Shown piece after piece: positions 7,249 to 13,244 of a stretch of 13,244 bases of DNA. Numbering within the stretch: the stretch's first letter is position 1; the number at the start of each line of letters is the position of its first letter. The notes under the pieces were generated by a model that did not search any database, was not told where the DNA came from, and saw only the letters and a list, made by a program, of their open reading frames with translations. The translations under genes and the position numbers were made by a program. This DNA comes from Peptococcaceae bacterium (GTDB lineage Bacteria > Bacillota > Peptococcia > Peptococcales > Peptococcaceae): NCBI GenBank assembly GCA_017383785.1, contig JAFNVD010000034.1:1-13244 (forward strand), written 5' to 3'.

Positions 7249-7285
7249 AAAGCTTCCCTTCTTGCCACCTAATATTTCTTATCCA

Positions 7286-7312
7286 TTACATTCTGTATCT
7301 TTATCAATGTAA
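7286..7312 (-). other. Small hairpin between atpZ and the atpI-like gene
   Basis: TTACATT paired with AATGTAA (7286-7292 and 7306-7312) around a 13-nt loop, in the 88-nt spacer. There is no T run; possible message-stability element. Weak and AT-rich. Confidence 0.35.
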
Positions 7313-7336
7313 CGATGCTTACAAAAAGTACAAGTC

Positions 7337-7636
7337 TTACTTTTTATCTGATTTCGGTTCCGGCTTGTGTTTCAAGTCCCAATCACGTTCATTGATATCA
7401 CGAGGATTTTGCATCTCCTCCACCTGTTCAATAAACAAATGGAACCCGGAATAAATCCCCCCGAGTGTAAAGATGAGCCAAAAAATACCGTTAGTACCGA
7501 GTTTCTTATCAATCCAAACGCCAATCCACATCATAATAACAACACTCACCAGCATTGTAACGCTAAAACTGAGTGCCAATCCAAAATAATCGTTGGCTGA
7601 CGTGAACTTCCCAAAGGTTCCTTTCGGTTTTTTCAT
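7337..7636 (-). CDS. atpZ: AtpZ/AtpI-family Fo assembly protein
   Basis: 99 residues with two membrane helices (about 18-41 and 51-69) separated by D-K-K-L-G-T-N-G and followed by a charged C-terminal tail. This is the pattern of the AtpZ family, found at the head of many Firmicutes atp operons and linked to Fo assembly and possibly Mg2+ transport. A longer frame begins with TTG at 7651, but AGAGGTG lies just before the ATG at 7636, giving M-K-K-P-K-G, so that start is preferred. It is the first gene of the operon, 27 nt downstream of the -10 element. Confidence 0.88.
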   Translation of the reverse strand: MKKPKGTFGKFTSANDYFGLALSFSVTMLVSVVIMMWIGVWIDKKLGTNGIFWLIFTLGGIYSGFHLFIEQVEEMQNPRDINERDWDLKHKPEPKSDKK

Positions 7637-7663
7637 TTGCACACCTCTCAATTCAATATCTTT

Positions 7664-7692
7664 ATTGTACTAAAAAAATGTATGAATTTCAA
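7664..7692 (-). promoter_or_regulatory. Main promoter of the atp operon
   Basis: On the minus strand, TTGAAA (complement of 7687-7692), a 17-nt spacer and TACAAT (complement of 7664-7669). This is close to the housekeeping sigma consensus with ideal spacing, in an AT-rich stretch right before atpZ. The predicted leader is only about 20 nt. Confidence 0.8.
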
Positions 7693-7759
7693 CAAAAATT
7701 CTACATTTTCTTAAGAATAACCTAATAAATATTTATTATGCCCCTTTCACTTTTCCATA

Positions 7760-7791
7760 AGAAAAAAAGCGCAAGCGACACAATCCGCTAT
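7760..7791 (-). terminator. Possible weak terminator after wecB
   Basis: On the minus strand, AGCG...CGCT can pair in more than one register and is followed by seven T residues (plus-strand A run 7762-7768). The stem is only about 4 bp, so termination may be partial. It lies between wecB and the atp promoter, where an end signal is expected. Confidence 0.35.
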
Positions 7792-7826
7792 ATTAAGCCA
7801 TTTACCGTATGCAATAGTTCTGCTTT

Positions 7827-8978
7827 TTACATCCAATGATCCGGTTTTGCATACCGGAGATTGAAATAATATTCAATGGCATCCGTAATTCTACCACTAG
7901 CTTTTCCGTCACCATACGGATTTACCGCATTGGCCATCGCGCTATATGCCTCTTTGTCAGTCAAAAGCTGCAAGGCTGTATTATAAATTAAATCTTCATC
8001 GGTGCCTACCAAAGAAACTGTGCCGGCTGTCACCGCTTCCGGACGTTCGGTAGTGTCTCGGAGTACCAGTACCGGTTTACCCAATGCAGGCGCTTCTTCT
8101 TGCAGGCCGCCTGAATCGGTCATGATCAAGTCTACACGCGCAATGGCATTGGCAAATGGCTCATAATCCATTGGCTCAATAATATGCACGCGAGCTAAGT
8201 CGCCCAAAATTTCTCCCGCCAATTCACGCACTTTCGGATTTTTGTGAATTGGGAAAATGAACTGTACCTCCGGCAATGTTTCGTGCAAACGCTTTACAGC
8301 ACGGAAAATATTAGCCATCGGTTCCCCTTGATTTTCTCTGCGATGTGCTGTAATCAATACTTTCGGTGCATCGCTATCTAGAAGTGCCTGAATGTTTTCA
8401 TCAGCAAACCGATACCCCTCTTTTACAGTAGCCAAGAGCGCATCAATCACCGTGTTACCTGTTACAAAAATACGGGCATCCTCTACATTTTCTTTCAGCA
8501 GATTTCTGCGAGACTCCGGTGTCGGAGAAAAATGCAGTGTTGCCATCGCACCGGTCAATTTACGGTTGGCTTCTTCCGGATACGGAGAATACATATTTCC
8601 GGAACGCAGCCCCGCCTCTACATGTCCTACCGGAATCTGCTGATAAAACGCAGCCAAGGTAGCAGCGAATGTAGTAGTAGTATCCCCATGCACCAACACC
8701 AAATCCGGCTGTTCTTTCTGCAGAATTTCTTCTAGTCCTGCCAGCACACCGGAGGTAATGGTAGTTAAGGTCTGCCCATGCTTCATCAAGTTCAAATCAT
8801 AATCAGGAACAATATCAAACAGTTGCAGTACCTGATCCAGCATTTCACGATGCTGCGCAGTCACTGCAACAATACTTTCTAAATGTTCGTTTTGCTCAAT
8901 GGCTTTCACCACCGGCGCCATTTTGATTGCTTCCGGCCGTGTGCCAAATACACACATTACTTTTTTCATGTTTGTCAT
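7827..8978 (-). CDS. wecB: UDP-N-acetylglucosamine 2-epimerase (non-hydrolysing)
   Basis: 383 residues, typical for the WecB/MnaA family, a GT-B-fold cytoplasmic enzyme interconverting UDP-GlcNAc and UDP-ManNAc for surface glycans. Visible motifs: F-G-T-R-P-E-A-I-K at 11-19, D99 in H-G-D-T-T-T, E121 in H-V-E-A-G-L-R, E135 in P-E-E-A-N-R, H212 in A-H-R-R-E-N, and D-S-G-G-L-Q-E-E at 288-295. These match the catalytic Asp/Glu/Glu/His set known in E. coli WecB. It begins 13 nt after the dCMP deaminase gene, so the two are probably co-transcribed. A second ATG at 8969 is 9 nt after GAG and may be the real start. In Bacillus the orthologue mnaA also lies just upstream of the atp operon. Confidence 0.96.
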   Translation of the reverse strand: MTNMKKVMCVFGTRPEAIKMAPVVKAIEQNEHLESIVAVTAQHREMLDQVLQLFDIVPDYDLNLMKHGQTLTTITSGVLAGLEEILQKEQPDLVLVHGDTTTTFAATLAAFYQQIPVGHVEAGLRSGNMYSPYPEEANRKLTGAMATLHFSPTPESRRNLLKENVEDARIFVTGNTVIDALLATVKEGYRFADENIQALLDSDAPKVLITAHRRENQGEPMANIFRAVKRLHETLPEVQFIFPIHKNPKVRELAGEILGDLARVHIIEPMDYEPFANAIARVDLIMTDSGGLQEEAPALGKPVLVLRDTTERPEAVTAGTVSLVGTDEDLIYNTALQLLTDKEAYSAMANAVNPYGDGKASGRITDAIEYYFNLRYAKPDHWM

Positions 8979-8991
8979 CTCAACTCATCTT

Positions 8992-9456
8992 TCACTGTTT
9001 GACTGTCAGTTGTTCTACAATCATACCGGCTTCACGGAAAAACTCCATAGCCCGTTCATCAGGATATGCACCATCAAACACAACACGCACCACTCCGGCA
9101 TTGATGAGCATTTTCGCACACAATGAGCACGGTGCAGTGGTGCAGTACAAAGTACTGCCCTCGATAGCGATTCCCAGGTTTGCTGCCTGAATAATGGCAT
9201 TCTGCTCTGCATGCAACGCTCTGCAAAGTTCATGACGCTCCCCGGAAGGTACCCCCAGCTGTTGACGCAAACAACCGATTTCACCACAATGCACCAATCC
9301 TTTTGGCGCACCATTGTAGCCGGTAGTCAAAATATGCTTGTCCTTCACCAAAATCGCGCCCACCTGACGACGCATGCAAGTAGAGCGCTTAGCTACTACA
9401 TGCGTAATTTCCATAAAATAAGTGTCCCAGTCAGGACGTGTTAACAGTTCTGCCAT
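8992..9456 (-). CDS. dCMP deaminase (ComEB-type)
   Basis: 154 residues. Zinc-dependent cytidine/deoxycytidylate deaminase fold; converts dCMP to dUMP for dTTP synthesis. The catalytic zinc site is explicit: H82-A-E84 with E84 as proton shuttle, and P-C110-S-L-C113. The substrate-side motif G-Y-N-G-A-P-K-G is at 46-53, and extra Cys/His residues (H56, C57, C62, H75) fit the second metal site of dCMP deaminases. The ATG start has GAGGTG 7 nt upstream. It is the first gene before wecB and is preceded by the large inverted repeat at 9486-9560. The family is secure; strict dCMP specificity is inferred from motif pattern and length. Confidence 0.92.
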   Translation of the reverse strand: MAELLTRPDWDTYFMEITHVVAKRSTCMRRQVGAILVKDKHILTTGYNGAPKGLVHCGEIGCLRQQLGVPSGERHELCRALHAEQNAIIQAANLGIAIEGSTLYCTTAPCSLCAKMLINAGVVRVVFDGAYPDERAMEFFREAGMIVEQLTVKQ

Positions 9457-9474
9457 ATGAGTACACCTCTATAC

Positions 9475-9502
9475 ATAATATACTAGGCGTAATAAGTTTC
9501 AA
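9475..9502 (-). promoter_or_regulatory. Candidate promoter of dCMP deaminase-wecB, overlapping the inverted repeat
   Basis: TTGAAA (complement of 9497-9502), a 16-nt spacer and TATTAT (complement of 9475-9480). The match is good, but the predicted transcript would begin only about 12 nt before the start codon, at the edge of the ribosome-binding site. The -35 box is inside one arm of the 9486-9560 palindrome. Confidence 0.4.
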
Positions 9503-9560
9503 CATTCGTGAAATAGCGGTGATGGTATCCGCGTGAACGAATGTGAAAGCTTATTACGCC
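9486..9560. repeat. 75-nt long imperfect inverted repeat
   Basis: Outer arms GGCGTAATAAG (9486-9496) and its exact complement (9550-9560) continue inward as TTTC-A-ACATTCGT against ACGAATGT-GAAA-G, giving about 23 bp of pairing broken by two single-base bulges. A second small hairpin, GCGG...CCGC (9516-9519 with 9529-9532), sits in the loop. Neither strand shows a T run after the stem, so it is not a standard intrinsic terminator. It lies between the small ORF and the dCMP deaminase gene. Confidence 0.85.
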
Positions 9561-9571
9561 GCTGTTTAAAT

Positions 9572-9685
9572 TTATTTTGCATTTTTGCCAAAGTAATGGC
9601 AAACTGCACCTGCTGCTGCAACCGGCACACCGATAAACGCACAGCACATTACCAAAGACAATAAAAATTCTAAGGATTCAATCAT
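9572..9685 (-). CDS. Small hydrophobic protein, 37 residues (hypothetical)
   Basis: A short complete ORF: ATG at 9685, TAA at 9572. It has a GGAG ribosome-binding site 8 nt upstream and a plausible promoter of its own at 9723-9750. The protein begins M-I-E-S-L-E-F-L-L-S-L-V, has one membrane helix of about 22 residues (roughly 7-28) containing C14, C15 and V-P-V-A-A-A-G-A, and ends in a basic tail H-Y-F-G-K-N-A-K. This is the build of a single-pass small membrane protein. I recognise no family. It lies between argS and the palindrome. A chance ORF of this length is possible, but the ribosome-binding site, promoter and clean hydrophobic pattern argue that it is real. Confidence 0.6.
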   Translation of the reverse strand: MIESLEFLLSLVMCCAFIGVPVAAAGAVCHYFGKNAK

Positions 9686-9722
9686 TATTTTCACTCCAAC
9701 TCGTTATAAATTCTTACTATTT

Positions 9723-9750
9723 ATTATGCATAAACTTGCTTTGATTGCAA
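9723..9750 (-). promoter_or_regulatory. Candidate promoter for the 37-residue ORF
   Basis: TTGCAA (complement of 9745-9750), a 16-nt spacer and CATAAT (complement of 9723-9728), in the 72-nt gap after argS. No terminator hairpin is visible in that gap, so read-through from argS is also possible. Confidence 0.5.
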
Positions 9751-9757
9751 CTAAAAA

Positions 9758-11437
9758 TTACATTCTTTCCGGTGCAGATACACCCAGCATAGTCAATACA
9801 TTGCGCAGTGTAATACGTGCTGCATTTACCAGTACCAGACGTGCGTTGGTCAATACTGCATCATCTTCATTGATTACACGGCAGCTGTTATAGAAGCTGT
9901 GGAACAGTGTCGCCAATTCGGTAGCATAGCGAGCCATACGATATGGTTCCAGCTGCTCAGCCGCATATGCAATTTCAGTAGGCAGGTTTGCAATTTTACG
10001 AATCAATTCCAGTTCTGCTTCTTCTTTTAATACTGTCAGGTCACACTCTGCAGCTTTTGGTGCAGCTTTGCCTGTAGCTTTCAAGATACTGTTGATACGT
10101 GCATGGGCATACTGTACATAATATACAGGGTTGTCACTGCTCTGCTGTTTTGCCAGATCCAAGTCGAAGTCCAGGTGGCTGTCCGGATTGCGCATAATAA
10201 AGAAGTAACGAGCAGCATCTTTGCCAACGTCTTCGATCAGTTCCTGCAATGTTACATACTGACCGGTACGTTTAGACATACGCACCACTTCGCCATTCTG
10301 ATACAAACGCACCAGCTGCATCAATAATACGGTCAAATCATCACCATTATAACCGATGGCATCCATAGAACGTTTCATACGAGCCACATGGCCGTGATGG
10401 TCTGCGCCCCAAATATTGATAACGCGTTTGAATCCGCGGTCATATTTATTTTTGTGATATGCAATATCGGCTGCAAAATAAGTAGGAATGCCGTTAGAAC
10501 GAATCAGCACTTCGTCTTTTTCTTCACCAAATTCTGTAGTTTTCAACCAAATAGCACCGTCTTTTTCATAAGTCATACCCTTTTCAGTCAAAAGATCTAC
10601 TACTTCTTGTACTGCACCACTTTCATGCAGTGTAGTTTCACTAAACCATACATCATATTCTACACCAAACGCCGCTAAGCCGCTTTTGATTGCTGCAATT
10701 TTTTCATCCAGTGCAGTCGCAATCATTTTTTCCTGACGTTCTGCTTCCGGCAGTTGCAAATAGCTATCCCCTACTGCATCCACAATGCGCTGTGCAGTGT
10801 CGATAATATCTTGACCATGATAGCCATTTTCAGGAATTTCACAACCTTCCTGACCTAACAGTTGACGATAACGCGCTTCTAAAGATAATCCCAGGTTTAC
10901 AATTTGGTTGCCGGCGTCATTGATGTAGAATTCTTTGGTAACATCATAGCCTGCCATTTTCAGCAGATTTGCCAAGCTGTCGCCCAATGCACCGCCACGG
11001 GCATTGCCCATGTGCAGCAGCCCTGTAGGGTTGGCACTTACAAACTCAACCTGTACTTTTTCGCCTTTACCGATATCTACAAAACCGTAGGTTTCGTCCT
11101 GTGTTTCTACCATCGGCAGAATGTCATACAGCCAGTTTTGAGACAGATAGAAGTTGATAAAGCCCGGACCGGCAATTTCTACTTTCTCAATCAGTTTACT
11201 TTCTTTATTTAAAGAATCTACAATTGCTTGAGCAATATCTCTTGGTTTCATTTTTGCCTGTTTGGTCAACAGCATTGCTGCATTGGTCGCAAAGTCACCA
11301 TGAGATTTGTCTTTAGGCACTTCCACGATAAACGCCGGCATTTCTGTAAAATCAAAACGGCCATCAGCCTTTGCCTGCAAAATGCCCTGTTCAATTTCCT
11401 TTCTTACCTGTTCGGTCACCTGTTCTACTAAGTTCAT
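9758..11437 (-). CDS. argS: Arginyl-tRNA synthetase
   Basis: 559 residues, the normal length. Class I synthetase that attaches arginine to tRNA-Arg in the cytoplasm. Domains in order: N-terminal Add1 tRNA-binding domain (~1-110); Rossmann catalytic core with the HIGH-type motif H-M-G-N at 142-145 after S-A-N-P-T-G, and the KMSKS counterpart R-M-S-K-R at 386-390; C-terminal anticodon-binding DALR domain (~445-559, with Y-A-H-A-R-I near its start). The ATG is preceded by AGGAG. The leader is short (about 60 nt from the predicted promoter) with no T-box, so there is no sign of tRNA-sensing control. It is divergent from the recombinase gene. Confidence 0.98.
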   Translation of the reverse strand: MNLVEQVTEQVRKEIEQGILQAKADGRFDFTEMPAFIVEVPKDKSHGDFATNAAMLLTKQAKMKPRDIAQAIVDSLNKESKLIEKVEIAGPGFINFYLSQNWLYDILPMVETQDETYGFVDIGKGEKVQVEFVSANPTGLLHMGNARGGALGDSLANLLKMAGYDVTKEFYINDAGNQIVNLGLSLEARYRQLLGQEGCEIPENGYHGQDIIDTAQRIVDAVGDSYLQLPEAERQEKMIATALDEKIAAIKSGLAAFGVEYDVWFSETTLHESGAVQEVVDLLTEKGMTYEKDGAIWLKTTEFGEEKDEVLIRSNGIPTYFAADIAYHKNKYDRGFKRVINIWGADHHGHVARMKRSMDAIGYNGDDLTVLLMQLVRLYQNGEVVRMSKRTGQYVTLQELIEDVGKDAARYFFIMRNPDSHLDFDLDLAKQQSSDNPVYYVQYAHARINSILKATGKAAPKAAECDLTVLKEEAELELIRKIANLPTEIAYAAEQLEPYRMARYATELATLFHSFYNSCRVINEDDAVLTNARLVLVNAARITLRNVLTMLGVSAPERM

Positions 11438-11501
11438 ATTTTCAATCTCCTGTCTTTATCAGAATCATTTTATTGCAAAAATATTACTTACAAATTCGTA
11501 A

Positions 11502-11530
11502 ATCATATTATTTTACCATAGTGTCAACAA
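11502..11530 (-). promoter_or_regulatory. Candidate argS promoter
   Basis: TTGTTG (complement of 11525-11530), a 17-nt spacer and TATGAT (complement of 11502-11507). A better -35 word, TTGACA, overlaps it by three bases but would give a 14-nt spacer. A perfect 10-bp palindrome, GTTGCGCAAC (11531-11540), abuts the -35 side and could be an operator. Confidence 0.55.
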
Positions 11531-11617
11531 GTTGCGCAACGATTATCCCTGTTTTTCTTGCTATCATTTTTTATTTCCGTGTTTTTTGTACCTTTCATGC
11601 AGAACCGGCATACCGTT

Positions 11618-11646
11618 TTTACTGATTTTATTATATACTTTATACT
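11618..11646 (+). promoter_or_regulatory. Candidate promoter of the serine recombinase
   Basis: TTTACT (11618-11623), a 17-nt spacer and TATACT (11641-11646); a second TATACT sits at 11634-11639. The -35 is weak. The AGGAGG ribosome-binding site follows about 50 nt later. Confidence 0.4.
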
Positions 11647-11706
11647 AAATCCGGGTATTCGTCATCACAACTTACATACAGCACATTACAGACAGGAGGA
11701 GTCACT

Positions 11707-12327
11707 ATGATTTACGGCTATATGCGCGTCAGTACAGCAGCCCAATCCAAAGGCAACAGTTTAGAAGAACAAGAACGTCTTTTACGCAAAAATGGGGCTA
11801 CCGAATTGTATCAAGATGCTTTCACCGGTACTCGTACCGATCGACCCAACTTCACCATCCTGCTCAATAAACTGCAGGAGGGTGACACACTGGTCATTAC
11901 CAAACTGGACCGTTTCGCTCGCAATACAGCAGAAGGGCTCAATGTCATCCAGCATCTGTTAGAGCGAGGCGTAAAAGTCAACATTCTGAATATGGGTACC
12001 ATCGACACCACCCATACCGGCAAACTGATTCTCACCGTTATGTTGGCATTTGCTGAGTTTGAACGTGACATGATTGTGCAGCGGACCACAGAAGGCAAAG
12101 CCATCGCCCGTACCAAAGACAATTATGTAGAAGGCAGACCTCCCAAATATGATGACGATACGGTAGAAGCAGCCCTAGCATTGCTAGAGCACTACAACTA
12201 TCGAGAAGTGGCCTCCATTACCGGGATCAGCAAAAGTACATTGTATCGCCTGCACAATAAACAACGCAAACAGCAGAATCAGCACAATAACAAAGAATCG
12301 AATAAAGAAGTTTCTGACAATCCCTAA
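11707..12327 (+). CDS. Small serine recombinase (resolvase/invertase family)
   Basis: 206 residues. Site-specific recombinase that cuts both strands through a serine-DNA bond. The catalytic domain (1-~135) has R7 and S9 in Y-M-R-V-S-T, the E-E-Q segment near 20-22, R46 in D-R-P-N-F, and D68-R69-F-A-R72 in K-L-D-R-F-A-R-N, so the active-site set is intact. The long E-helix runs through L-A-F-A-E-F-E-R-D-M-I. G-R-P-P-K-Y (143-148) leads into a helix-turn-helix at ~150-183 (I-T-G-I-S-K-S-T-L-Y). The last ~20 residues are Gln/Asn/Lys-rich and extend past the usual end. AGGAGG lies 8 nt before the ATG. It resembles Hin/Pin invertases and Tn3-type resolvases; the sequence alone does not say which reaction it performs. 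No transposase or other mobile gene is adjacent. Confidence 0.93.
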   Translation: MIYGYMRVSTAAQSKGNSLEEQERLLRKNGATELYQDAFTGTRTDRPNFTILLNKLQEGDTLVITKLDRFARNTAEGLNVIQHLLERGVKVNILNMGTIDTTHTGKLILTVMLAFAEFERDMIVQRTTEGKAIARTKDNYVEGRPPKYDDDTVEAALALLEHYNYREVASITGISKSTLYRLHNKQRKQQNQHNNKESNKEVSDNP

Positions 12328-12356
12328 TTGCTATCCAATCCGCAAAATGCTATAAT
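12328..12356 (+). promoter_or_regulatory. Extended -10 promoter of the O-antigen-ligase-like gene
   Basis: TTGCTA (12328-12333), a 17-nt spacer and TATAAT (12351-12356) preceded by TGC, giving an extended -10. The -35 begins immediately after the recombinase stop codon, so the downstream gene can be expressed independently. The leader contains a TAATTTT/AAAATTA hairpin (12382-12401). Confidence 0.75.
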
Positions 12357-12434
12357 GAGAGTTATGATATTACGAACTAAATAATTTTCTATAAAAAATT
12401 AACTATCAACGAACGCTTTAGGAGGCATGCAATT

Positions 12435-13244
12435 ATGGCAAAAAAACAAAAAAACTCTGCTCCTGCAAAAGCTGCCGGAAAGAGTGCTAAGCAACTGAAA
12501 CTTGGTGCAGCACTGATGATACCACTGATTCTGGTACTGGGTATTATCCCATTGGTAGTACATATGCAGCTGGTGCCACTTTCCGCTGAGGTACAGCCAT
12601 TTTGGAAAGAGAACTATGCAACTGACTTTTTCTCTTACTACAAATCCAAACTATTGATTTTAACTGCGATTTATATGGTATGTGCATTTGCCTATTACAA
12701 ATCACAAGGTTTGAAAGATACGATTTTCAAAGACAAATCCATGTACATTTATTTCGGCGCTACCGCAGTATTTGCACTGTTTGCAATCCTGTCCACACTG
12801 TTGGCTCAGTACAAAAGCGTAGCTATTTGGGGGGCTCCGGAACGTTGCGAGGGCATTGGTATGATTCTCATTTACGTGCTGATAATGCTATATGCACTGT
12901 GGGCTTATCTGCACAAGCCGGAATTTCGCTACATTTTGCTACCACTGGGCGTATTGACAGCAATCACAACATTTTTGGGTGTATTCCAATTCTTTGGCCA
13001 CGACCTGTTCACCACAGAATTTGGTCAAGTATTTATCATTCCCGCCATGTATCGTGCACAAGGCACATTGCAGCTATTATTTGAACGAGGCAAAATTTAC
13101 GGTACCATGTACCACTACAACTACATGGGCAGTTTCGGCGCAATGATGGTGCCATTATTCCTGGTACTGGCGTTGTTCTTGAAAGATCGGAAAGCAAAAC
13201 TGTTCTGCGGTATCATGACCGTACTTTCTCTATTTTTACTGCTG
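12435..13244 (+). CDS. O-antigen-ligase-like polytopic membrane protein (C-terminal part beyond window)
   Basis: 270 codons are open to the window edge without a stop. AGGAGG (12420-12425) is 9 nt before the ATG. The protein starts with a Lys/Ala-rich cytoplasmic tail (residues 1-22), then hydrophobic segments near 24-44, 72-88, 102-124, 138-158, 164-184, 230-249 and 256-270, typical of Wzy/WaaL-type proteins. G-A-P-E-R-C-E-G (133-140) before a membrane helix resembles the G-x-P-E-R-x-E-G segment common in the O-antigen ligase family, and G-T-M-Y-H-Y-N-Y-M-G (223-232) resembles the G-T-x-x-x-x-N-Y-x-G segment. It would polymerise or ligate lipid-linked surface glycan at the outer face of the inner membrane. 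The family call is an inference from topology and these motifs; the catalytic C-terminal loop is not visible. Confidence 0.7.
   Translation, partial: MAKKQKNSAPAKAAGKSAKQLKLGAALMIPLILVLGIIPLVVHMQLVPLSAEVQPFWKENYATDFFSYYKSKLLILTAIYMVCAFAYYKSQGLKDTIFKDKSMYIYFGATAVFALFAILSTLLAQYKSVAIWGAPERCEGIGMILIYVLIMLYALWAYLHKPEFRYILLPLGVLTAITTFLGVFQFFGHDLFTTEFGQVFIIPAMYRAQGTLQLLFERGKIYGTMYHYNYMGSFGAMMVPLFLVLALFLKDRKAKLFCGIMTVLSLFLLL

Larger units (their letters stand above)
11438..11706. other. Divergent argS-recombinase intergenic region
   Basis: 269 bp holding both divergent promoters, the GTTGCGCAAC palindrome at 11531-11540 and the recombinase ribosome-binding site. I looked for paired crossover-type inverted repeats that a serine recombinase could use and saw none I could support. 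Confidence 0.6.

Noticed and set aside
9486..9560. Integron attC site or intrinsic terminator
   Set aside because: No attC core-site words (RYYYAAC / GTTRRRY in the right places) and no T run on either strand; no integrase or cassette genes nearby.
11438..11501. T-box riboswitch in the argS leader
   Set aside because: The predicted leader is about 60 nt with no T-box sequence, specifier hairpin or terminator.
12680..13084. 134-codon plus-strand frame within the O-antigen-ligase-like gene
   Set aside because: It is in another frame of the 12435-13244 gene, which has the ribosome-binding site, promoter and membrane-protein pattern.
1..13244. CRISPR array, rRNA or tRNA genes, insertion sequences
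   Set aside because: No regularly spaced repeats, no tRNA or rRNA-like sequence, and no transposase; the only recombinase is the lone small serine type.

Overview
This window looks like a chromosomal segment from an anaerobic bacterium on the Firmicutes side, most likely a Negativicutes relative such as Phascolarctobacterium/Acidaminococcaceae. That placement is an inference. It rests on Firmicutes-type signals (strong AGGAGG ribosome-binding sites, frequent GTG and TTG starts), a complete atp operon headed by AtpZ- and AtpI-type genes, and an O-antigen-ligase-like polytopic protein. No marker here fixes the genus.

Layout. Positions 1-254 hold the start of a minus-strand gene for an unidentified membrane-anchored protein that runs off the left edge. 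Positions 369-7636 hold a complete F1Fo ATP synthase operon on the minus strand, read right to left: atpZ, atpI-like, atpB (a), atpE (c), atpF (b), atpH (delta), atpA (alpha), atpG (gamma), atpD (beta), atpC (epsilon). A clear sigma-A-type promoter lies at 7664-7692 and a textbook intrinsic terminator at 369-400. The only large gaps inside the operon flank atpE, and both contain hairpins; one also carries an extended -10 candidate. Upstream of the operon, also on the minus strand, are wecB/mnaA (UDP-GlcNAc 2-epimerase), a dCMP deaminase gene, a short hydrophobic 37-residue ORF, and argS.

Divergent from argS on the plus strand are a small serine recombinase (11707-12327) and then, behind its own extended -10 promoter, the first 270 codons of an O-antigen-ligase-like membrane protein that runs off the right edge.

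How the genes work together. The ATP synthase genes encode one complete membrane-bound rotary enzyme. Its c subunit keeps the ion-binding Glu and a Gln but lacks the Ser/Thr of the Na+-binding signature, so proton coupling is predicted. wecB makes UDP-ManNAc for surface glycans and the right-edge gene probably acts in surface polysaccharide export or ligation; dCMP deaminase feeds dTTP synthesis; argS charges tRNA-Arg.

Most of the window is conserved core genome. The less ordinary parts are a roughly 75-nt near-perfect inverted repeat between the small ORF and the dCMP deaminase gene, the small ORF itself, an orphan serine recombinase beside a surface-polysaccharide gene, and unusual start-codon use in the atp operon. 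I found no clear evidence of a new multi-gene system.
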